In this document: positions 46,081 through 51,199 of the stretch, piece by piece
How the letters are laid out: every line of letters begins with the position of its first letter
Numbering within the stretch: position 1 is the first letter of the stretch
Origin: Tardiphaga sp.
Lineage (GTDB): Bacteria > Pseudomonadota > Alphaproteobacteria > Rhizobiales > Xanthobacteraceae
Assembly (NCBI RefSeq): GCF_028290495.1
Contig: NZ_JAQGJT010000062.1
Coordinates: forward strand, 1 to 51,199
Direction of reading: 5' to 3'
Length of the DNA stretch: 51,199 nt
Notes under the pieces: model-generated
Told to the model about the DNA's origin: nothing
What the model saw: only the letters and a program-made list of their open reading frames with translations
Database searches by the model: none
Position numbers and translations under genes: made by a program

Positions 46081-46923
46081 ATGTCCGCTTTTCTCGACAA
46101 CTTCATGTTTTCGTACCAGGCGGTGATCTTCGCCGTCGGCATCAACGGCCTGTTGGCGCTGTCGATGTATGCCGTGCTGGCGGTGGGCCAGCTGTCGCTC
46201 GGCCAGGCCGCCTTCATGGGCATTGGTGCCTATGTTTCGGCACTGCTGACGCTGCACCTCGACTGGCCGTTCGCCGCGGTGCTGCTGGCGGCGATGGTCG
46301 TGCCCGCGCTGCTCGCGCTGTTGATCGGCGGCCCGACCTTGCGCCTGACTGGCGTCTATCTGGCGCTGGCGACCATCGCCATCGTCGAGATCCTGCGCAT
46401 CTTCCTCAATGCGTCGAGCTATACGGGCGGCGCGCTCGGCCTGTCGGGCATTCCCAACAAGACCACCGTCACGCTGATTTACGGGTCGCTCGCCGTGGTG
46501 CTGCTCGGCTTCGTGATGGTGGCCCGTTCCAGGCTCGGCCGCGCGATGGAAGCCGTTCGCGAGGACGAAATCGCGGCTGGCGTGATGGGCATCAACCTGC
46601 CGGCGATCAAGCTCGGTGCGCTGATTGTCTCGGCGATGATCGCAGGCCTCGCAGGCGCGCTCAACGCGCACGCCAACAGCTTCATCGGCCCGAACGACTA
46701 CAGTTTCGAGCACGCGGTGACGATCATCAGCTTCGCGTTGCTTGGCGGCATCGGTTCGCCGTTCGGCCCGGTGCTGGGGGCTGCGATCCTGACGCTGCTG
46801 CCGGAGTTTCTGACCTCGCTGCAGGATTTCAAGCTGGTGGTGAACGGCTTCATCATCGTCGTGGCGGTGCTGTACATGCCGCGCGGCCTGTTGACCTGGC
46901 GCATCGGACGGGTGGGACGATGA
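46081..46923 (+). CDS. livM: Branched-chain amino acid-type ABC permease LivM
   Basis: This 280-residue permease has about nine spans with LivM features: YAVLAVGQLSLGQAAFMGIGAY near residues 31-52, LRLTGVYLALATIAIVEI near 87-104, the cytoplasmic AVREDEIAAGVMGIN loop near 157-171 and the ISFALLGGIGSPFGPVLGA segment near 217-235. It starts 11 bases after livH, and its stop overlaps the livG start by four bases. Confidence 0.94.
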   Translation: MSAFLDNFMFSYQAVIFAVGINGLLALSMYAVLAVGQLSLGQAAFMGIGAYVSALLTLHLDWPFAAVLLAAMVVPALLALLIGGPTLRLTGVYLALATIAIVEILRIFLNASSYTGGALGLSGIPNKTTVTLIYGSLAVVLLGFVMVARSRLGRAMEAVREDEIAAGVMGINLPAIKLGALIVSAMIAGLAGALNAHANSFIGPNDYSFEHAVTIISFALLGGIGSPFGPVLGAAILTLLPEFLTSLQDFKLVVNGFIIVVAVLYMPRGLLTWRIGRVGR

Positions 46924-47708
46924 GCAACGTTCTGGACATCAACGAGCTCACCGTGAACTTCCGCGGCCTGGTCGCGGTCGACCATGTCAGCTTTGCGGTT
47001 GCGGCTGGTACCGTGCATGGGTTGATCGGCCCTAACGGCGCCGGCAAGACCACCTGCTTCAACCTGATCTCCGGCCTGATCCCGCCGACCTCCGGCAGCG
47101 CCACGCTGGCCGGGACGCGGCTTGAAGGCTCTTCGTGGCAGCGCACCCGCGCCGGCCTGTCGCGCACCTTCCAGAACATCCGCATGTTCCAGGACATGAC
47201 GGTGCGCGAGAACGTCATGACCGGGATGCACTCCCGGCTGAACGCTTCGCTGCCGGAAATCCTGTCCCGCCTCGGCCGCTTCATCAAGGAAGAGACGGCC
47301 GCGATCAAGCGCGCCGACGAGTTGATCGAATTCGTCGGCCTCGCGGCCGCCGCGAACCGCCGTGCCGGTGACCTGTCCTATGGCGACCAGCGCCGGCTCG
47401 AAATCGCTCGCGCCGTGGCATCCGAGCCCCAGGTGCTGATGCTCGACGAGCCAGCCGCCGGCATGAACCCGACAGAGACGCAGCAGTTGGTCGAGTTGTT
47501 GCTGCGACTGAAGCAGAAAGGCCTGACGTTGCTGTTGGTCGAGCACGACATGCACTTCGTCATGAGCCTGTGCGACCGCATCACCGTGTTGAATTTCGGC
47601 CGCAAGATCGCCGAGGGCAGTCCGCGCGAAGTGCGCGAGAACCCCGCCGTGGTCGAAGCCTATCTCGGCGCCAAGGTCGCCGAGCGCCTGAAGGGAGGCG
47701 CGGCATGA
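46920..47708 (+). CDS. livG: Branched-chain amino acid-type ABC ATPase LivG
   Basis: This 262-residue ATPase has Walker A GPNGAGKTT near residues 37-45, the LivG-type insertion with LSRTFQNIRMFQDMTVREN, the signature LSYGDQRR, Walker B VLMLDEPAAGMNP and the H-loop VEHDMHF. The ATG at 46920 overlaps livM; the much longer open frame that runs from 46047 is livM's antisense-free neighbour frame and is not real coding. Its stop overlaps the livF start (ATGA). Confidence 0.94.
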   Translation: MSNVLDINELTVNFRGLVAVDHVSFAVAAGTVHGLIGPNGAGKTTCFNLISGLIPPTSGSATLAGTRLEGSSWQRTRAGLSRTFQNIRMFQDMTVRENVMTGMHSRLNASLPEILSRLGRFIKEETAAIKRADELIEFVGLAAAANRRAGDLSYGDQRRLEIARAVASEPQVLMLDEPAAGMNPTETQQLVELLLRLKQKGLTLLLVEHDMHFVMSLCDRITVLNFGRKIAEGSPREVRENPAVVEAYLGAKVAERLKGGAA

Positions 47709-48418
47709 GCGTGCTCAAGGTTCGCGGCCTGACGCTGGGCTATAACCGCAGCGACGCCGTCAAGGGCATCGATCTCGACGTCCCCGAGGGCGCGGTGGTG
47801 TCGCTGATCGGCGCCAATGGCGCCGGTAAGACCACGACCCTGCGCGGCCTCAGCGGCCTGCTCAAGGCGCGCAGCGGCTCGGTGCTGTTTGACGGTGTCG
47901 AGATGGCCGGGCAGGCGGCCTACAAGACCACCCGCGCCGGGATCGTCCAGGTGCCGGAAGGCCGTCAGATCTTCGCCAACATGACGATCGAGGAAAACCT
48001 GCGGATGGGGGCCTATCTGGTGCCCGTCGCCGCCGAGATCGCGCGCCGCCGCGCCGGCGTACTGGACCGCTTTCCGCGGCTCGGCGAACGGCTGACGCAA
48101 CTCGCAGGCCTGTTGTCCGGCGGCGAGCAGCAGATGCTGGCGATCGGCCGCGCCCTGATGGCCGATCCGAAGCTGCTGCTGATGGACGAGCCGTCGATGG
48201 GTCTGGCGCCTTTGTTCATCGAGGAAATCTTCGCGATCATCCGTACGCTGAAAACCGAAGGTCGCACCATCCTGCTGGTTGAGCAGAACGCCCAGGCGGC
48301 GCTCGAGGTCTCCGACCACGCTTACGTGCTGGAAAGCGGCCGCATCAAGCTGCAGGGCCCGGCGCACGAGATCGCCAACAATCCGGAAGTGATCGCGGCC
48401 TATCTGGGCTCGGGCTAG
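47705..48418 (+). CDS. livF: Branched-chain amino acid-type ABC ATPase LivF
   Basis: This 237-residue ATPase has Walker A GANGAGKTT near residues 37-45, the VPEGRQIFANMTIEENLRMG segment typical of LivF, signature LLSGGEQQM, Walker B LLLMDEPSMGLAP and the H-loop glutamine-asparagine form LLVEQNA. It begins MSVLKVRGLTLGYNRSD at 47705, overlapping livG. It is the last gene of the transporter; a GrlR-like gene follows after 92 bases on the same strand. Confidence 0.94.
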   Translation: MSVLKVRGLTLGYNRSDAVKGIDLDVPEGAVVSLIGANGAGKTTTLRGLSGLLKARSGSVLFDGVEMAGQAAYKTTRAGIVQVPEGRQIFANMTIEENLRMGAYLVPVAAEIARRRAGVLDRFPRLGERLTQLAGLLSGGEQQMLAIGRALMADPKLLLMDEPSMGLAPLFIEEIFAIIRTLKTEGRTILLVEQNAQAALEVSDHAYVLESGRIKLQGPAHEIANNPEVIAAYLGSG

Positions 48419-48510
48419 GCGCGCCCGCCTTGTCATAAATCCAATATGGACATTTTCGGTGACCTGCCGCGCAATACCCTTTAGGTAGAAGGGTGGCAGG
48501 AGTTATTGTC

Positions 48511-49215
48511 TTGTTCGACGGATTTTTTAAAAGCGCATTTTCAGTCAACGACGTCCCGGGCCGAAGCGTGACCCATGTCCGTGGCGGCAAGCTGCTGGGC
48601 GGCAATTCGGCGTTTTCCCATACCGGCAGCTATGTCGAGGACAATGGCGAGATCATCCTTGAGGTGACCAGCCGACGCCATGTGGTGGACCCCAAATATC
48701 CCTCTTTGCTGGGCGCGGACGTGGCGATGATCCACGTTTGCGGCCATGCCGACGGCCGCAACTATCGCTTTGAGGGCACCTCGCCGCAGCTGCCCGGCGC
48801 CGTGTTCCGCTCGCTGATGACGCCGCTGGGCGACGAGGACATGCCGCCGGCCGGTGTGATCGGCGAAGGCGGCATCGCCAACGGTCTGTACGCCGTGCAC
48901 TTCCGGATGCTCGACGGTCTGGCCGGCGGCCTCAATGGCGTGATGCTGCTCAACGACGGCCGCATCCTCGGCGGCGATGCGTATTTCTACTATCTCGGCT
49001 CCTATTCGTCCGCCAATGGCCGCTGGAAGGGCGAGATCCTCAACCAGGAGCACACCCCGGCCAGTAGCGAACATCCGCTGTTCAGCGGCCACGAGGTCGG
49101 CATCGGCTTTGCCGGCACCTGCGATCACGAGGGCGCCGAGTTGGAAGCTACTGCGTTCGCCGGCAAGCGCAGCATCCGGCTCCACGCCACGTTGAATCTA
49201 GTCTGCTCAGCTTGA
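48511..49215 (+). CDS. Protein with two GrlR-like domains
   Basis: This 234-residue, probably cytoplasmic protein consists of two similar halves. Residues about 15-90 contain RGGKLLGGNSAFSHTGSY and residues 124-230 contain NDGRILGGDAYFYYLGSY; both continue with a beta-rich stretch ending in a GH or GTC segment. The second half, GLYAVHFRMLDGLAGG followed by the GG-D-YFYYLGSY block, matches the pattern of GrlR, a small beta-barrel regulator first known from enteropathogenic E. coli type III secretion; relatives of unknown job are frequent in rhizobia. I place the start at TTG 48511 because AGGAG (48499-48503) lies seven bases before it; GTG at 48493 would put that site inside the gene. Function is unknown. 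Confidence 0.7.
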   Translation: MFDGFFKSAFSVNDVPGRSVTHVRGGKLLGGNSAFSHTGSYVEDNGEIILEVTSRRHVVDPKYPSLLGADVAMIHVCGHADGRNYRFEGTSPQLPGAVFRSLMTPLGDEDMPPAGVIGEGGIANGLYAVHFRMLDGLAGGLNGVMLLNDGRILGGDAYFYYLGSYSSANGRWKGEILNQEHTPASSEHPLFSGHEVGIGFAGTCDHEGAELEATAFAGKRSIRLHATLNLVCSA

Positions 49216-49277
49216 CGGCACCCTTCGTCTCAGCGTTCTGATCAATAAATAAGCAAATTTACGTTTTTGTATGCAAT

Positions 49278-49297
49278 GCACAAAATCATCATTGTGC
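49278..49297. promoter_or_regulatory. Inverted repeat GCACAA-N8-TTGTGC, possible activator site
   Basis: GCACAA (49278-49283) and TTGTGC (49292-49297) are exact inverted repeats centred about 86 bases before the expected start of the sigma-54 promoter downstream. Position and dyad shape fit an enhancer for an NtrC-type activator, though the spacing (8) differs from the NtrC consensus (GCACC-N5-GGTGC). Confidence 0.4.
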
Positions 49298-49347
49298 GTG
49301 GCGGCAGCTGCACTTTGTTTTTGTTGAACAAACCAGCCCGGTGCGAG

Positions 49348-49362
49348 TGGCACGAACCTTGC
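49348..49362 (+). promoter_or_regulatory. Sigma-54 (RpoN) promoter TGGCACG-N4-TTGC
   Basis: TGGCACGAACCTTGC matches the -24/-12 consensus TGGCACG-N4-TTGC at every fixed base, with GG at 49349-49350 and GC at 49361-49362 at the required spacing. Transcription would start near 49374, about 30 bases before the peptide-type binding protein ATG. It implies control by nitrogen status or another NtrC-family activator. Confidence 0.8.
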
Positions 49363-49404
49363 GAAGCAGGTTCCGGATCGATTCCCTGAAGCTGGAGCAC
49401 CGTG

Positions 49405-51024
49405 ATGAAGCGTCGCGACTTTCTGAAAACCGTTACCGGCGTGGCTGCCGGCGTGATGGTGCCCGCACCGGCGATCTGGTCGGCCGCGAAGGCTGATGCC
49501 CGTTCCGAGACGCTCCTGATCGTCTCCGAGAGTGGGCCGAACAACATCGACATCATGGGCGTCGGCACCAACGTGCCGGGCTACGAGGTGTCGTGGAATT
49601 GCTACGACCGCCTGATTACGCATGAGATGAAGAGCGGCCCGGGCGGCGTGCCGTATTACGACCGCGACAAGATCAAGGGCGAACTCGCCGAGGAATTCAG
49701 CGTCAACGACACATCGGCGACGTTCAAGCTGCGCAAGAACGCCAAATTCCACGACGGCACGCCGATCACCGCCAAGGACGTCAAGTGGTCGCTCGACCGT
49801 GCGGTCTCTGTCGGTGGCTTCCCGACCTTCCAGATGAGCGCGGGCTCGCTGAAGAAGCCGGAACAGTTTGTGGTTGTCGATGACCACACGGTGCGGGTCG
49901 ACTTCCTGACCAAGGACCGGCTGACGATCCCCGATCTCGCCGTCATCGTGCCGTGCATCATGAATTCGGAACTGATCAAGAAGAACGCTACCGAGAAGGA
50001 TCCGTGGGGTCTCGAATATACCAAGCAGAACATTGCGGGGGGCGGCGCCTACAAGGTCACCAAGTGGACCCCCGGCACCGAAGTGATCATGGAGCGCAAT
50101 GACGACTGGGTGAATGGTCCGCTGCCGAAGATCAAGCGCGTGATCTGGCGCATGGTGCCGCAGGCCGGCAACCGCCGCGCGTTGCTCGAGCGCGGCGACG
50201 CCGACATGTCGTATGAACTGCCCTACAAGGATTTCCAGGAGATCAAGGCCAACGGCAAGCTCGATGTCGTGTCGCTGCCGTTCTCCAACGGTATCCAGTA
50301 TATTGGCATGAACGTCACCAAAGCACCGTTCGACAATCCGAAGGTGCGCCAGGCCGTGGCCTATGCGCTGCCCTATCAGAAGATCGTCGATGCCGTGTTG
50401 TTCGGCCTCGCCAATCCGATGTTCGGCGCCTCGGCCGACAAGCCGACCGAAGCGGCGTGGCCGCAGCCGACCAAATACAACACCGACATGGCCAAGGCGA
50501 AGGCGCTGCTTGCCGAGGCCGGCTATCCCAACGGCTTTGAGACCACCATCTCCTTCGATCTCGGTTTCGCCGTCGTCAACGAGCCACTCTGCGTGCTGGT
50601 GCAAGAAAGCCTCGGCCAGATCGGCATCAAGACCACGATCAACAAGATCCCCGGCGCCAACTGGCGCACCGAACTGAACAAGAAGGAAATGCCGCTCTAC
50701 ACCAACGTAGTCTCGGGCTGGCTCGATTACCCCGAATACTTCTTCTACTGGTGCTATCACGGCAACAATTCCGTCTTCAATACCATGAGCTACAAGTCGC
50801 CCGAGATGGACAAGCTGATCGACGGCGCCCGCAACGCCGCGGCGAGCGGCGACATGCCGACCTACGATGCCGACGTCAAAGGTTTTGTGGATCTCGCCTT
50901 CAAGGACATACCGCGCATTCCGCTGTATCAGCCCTACGTCAACGTCGCGATGCAGAAGAATATCTCGGGCTATCAATACTGGTTCCACCGCAGGCTCGAC
51001 TATCGCGCGCTGGTGAAGGCGTAA
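49405..51024 (+). CDS. Peptide/dipeptide-type ABC substrate-binding protein (SBP family 5), Tat-exported
   Basis: This 539-residue periplasmic binding protein begins MKRRDFLKTVTGVAAGVMV, a textbook twin-arginine signal (RRDFLK), cleaved near residue 33. Family 5 landmarks follow: the GELAEEFSVNDTSATFKLRKNAKFHDGTPITAKDVKWSLDR region near residues 87-130, shown by its FHDGTP core, and the PFDNPKVRQAVAYAL segment near 312-326. The ligand may be a peptide, opine, nickel chelate or sugar. ATG 49405 is favoured over GTG 49402 because GGAG lies seven bases before it. It is driven by the sigma-54 promoter at 49348 and followed by a repeat and the permease gene. Confidence 0.92.
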   Translation: MKRRDFLKTVTGVAAGVMVPAPAIWSAAKADARSETLLIVSESGPNNIDIMGVGTNVPGYEVSWNCYDRLITHEMKSGPGGVPYYDRDKIKGELAEEFSVNDTSATFKLRKNAKFHDGTPITAKDVKWSLDRAVSVGGFPTFQMSAGSLKKPEQFVVVDDHTVRVDFLTKDRLTIPDLAVIVPCIMNSELIKKNATEKDPWGLEYTKQNIAGGGAYKVTKWTPGTEVIMERNDDWVNGPLPKIKRVIWRMVPQAGNRRALLERGDADMSYELPYKDFQEIKANGKLDVVSLPFSNGIQYIGMNVTKAPFDNPKVRQAVAYALPYQKIVDAVLFGLANPMFGASADKPTEAAWPQPTKYNTDMAKAKALLAEAGYPNGFETTISFDLGFAVVNEPLCVLVQESLGQIGIKTTINKIPGANWRTELNKKEMPLYTNVVSGWLDYPEYFFYWCYHGNNSVFNTMSYKSPEMDKLIDGARNAAASGDMPTYDADVKGFVDLAFKDIPRIPLYQPYVNVAMQKNISGYQYWFHRRLDYRALVKA

Positions 51025-51030
51025 GCGGGC

Positions 51031-51110
51031 GAGTAGCGAATAGGGAGTAGCGAATAGTGAAAGAGAGCAGCGACGGTCGTCCATTCGCCATTCGCTATTC
51101 GCCATTCGCA
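51031..51110. repeat. Palindromic intergenic repeat, family C
   Basis: The left part holds GAGTAGCGAATAG twice (51031 and 51045) and the right part holds CATTCGC/CTATTCGC copies in inverted orientation (51082-51109), giving an imperfect stem. It separates the binding protein gene from its permease gene and could protect the upstream message, so that more binding protein than permease is made. Confidence 0.75.
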
Positions 51111-51127
51111 CGGCGCGCGAGCGCGCC

Positions 51128-51199
51128 ATGCTGACCATGATCGGCAAGCGGCTGATGTTCGCGATCCCGAGCCTGATCGGGGTCGTCATCGTCACGTTC
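51128..51199 (+). CDS. Peptide-type ABC permease, N-terminal part (cut by window end)
   Basis: The last 72 bases code for MLTMIGKRLMFAIPSLIGVV, then IVTF, the first membrane helix of a DppB-type permease. The frame is open at the window edge. The gene begins 103 bases after the binding protein stop. ATG at 51137 is an alternative start. Confidence 0.8.
   Translation, partial: MLTMIGKRLMFAIPSLIGVVIVTF

Noticed and set aside
46047..46919. Frame running into livG from 46047, suggesting a fused permease-ATPase protein
   Set aside because: The part before 46920 is an out-of-frame reading of livM; LivG similarity begins at the ATG that overlaps the livM stop.
48493..48510. GTG at 48493 as start of the GrlR-like gene
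   Set aside because: No ribosome-binding site lies suitably before it, and the AGGAG that should direct initiation is inside this stretch, pointing to TTG 48511.

Overview
The window is about 51 kb of GC-rich chromosomal DNA with dense, short-spaced operons and no rRNA, tRNA, insertion sequence or CRISPR array that I can see. Gene content points to an alphaproteobacterium of the Bradyrhizobium/Rhodopseudomonas/Afipia group (Nitrobacteraceae). The signs are many ABC-type solute-binding proteins and tripartite-tricarboxylate (TctC/Bug) binding proteins, a long KdpFABC-KdpDE locus, a phosphoketolase/acetate kinase pair next to a Pat-like acyl-CoA synthetase/acetyltransferase, a GrlR-like protein, and three families of short palindromic intergenic repeats of the kind common in this group. 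The genus is inferred, not proven.

Layout. 1-3.5 kb: end of a nitronate monooxygenase gene, an orphan branched-chain-amino-acid-type binding protein and an acyl-CoA synthetase. 3.9-12.1 kb: potassium uptake locus, with a 27-residue membrane peptide, kdpF, kdpA, kdpB, kdpC and the sensor/regulator kdpD-kdpE. 12.1-15.3 kb: TctC-type binding protein and tartrate/D-malate dehydrogenase, divergent from a LysR regulator. 15.4-18.9 kb: a ketopantoate-reductase-like protein, another TctC-type protein and a quinone-oxidoreductase-like protein. 19.1-23.3 kb: a KdgT-type permease, a DUF1537 four-carbon acid sugar kinase, a PdxA-like dehydrogenase and a DeoR regulator, which together look like a D-threonate/D-erythronate-type operon. 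23.4-26.8 kb: TetR regulator, fatty-acid desaturase, MetX-like hydrolase/acyltransferase and a carboxymuconolactone-decarboxylase-family protein.

27.0-37.2 kb is the most unusual part. It is a leftward cluster with two THI5/NMT1-like binding proteins, one ABC permease and ATPase, two different amidohydrolases, a formamidase, a LOG-family phosphoribohydrolase and an SDR lacking the usual catalytic serine, plus a divergent LysR gene. Together they suggest uptake and ring-opening degradation of a nitrogen heterocycle whose identity cannot be read from sequence.

37.3-43.8 kb: acetate kinase and a phosphoketolase gene broken by a one-base frameshift, divergent from a Pat-like protein. The shared promoter region carries a perfect TTGA-N6-TCAA FNR/FixK-type box. 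44.0-48.4 kb: a complete Liv-type ABC transporter (binding protein, LivH, LivM, LivG, LivF). 48.5-51.2 kb: a tandem GrlR-domain protein, then a Tat-exported peptide-type binding protein behind a consensus sigma-54 promoter, and the first 24 codons of its permease at the window edge.
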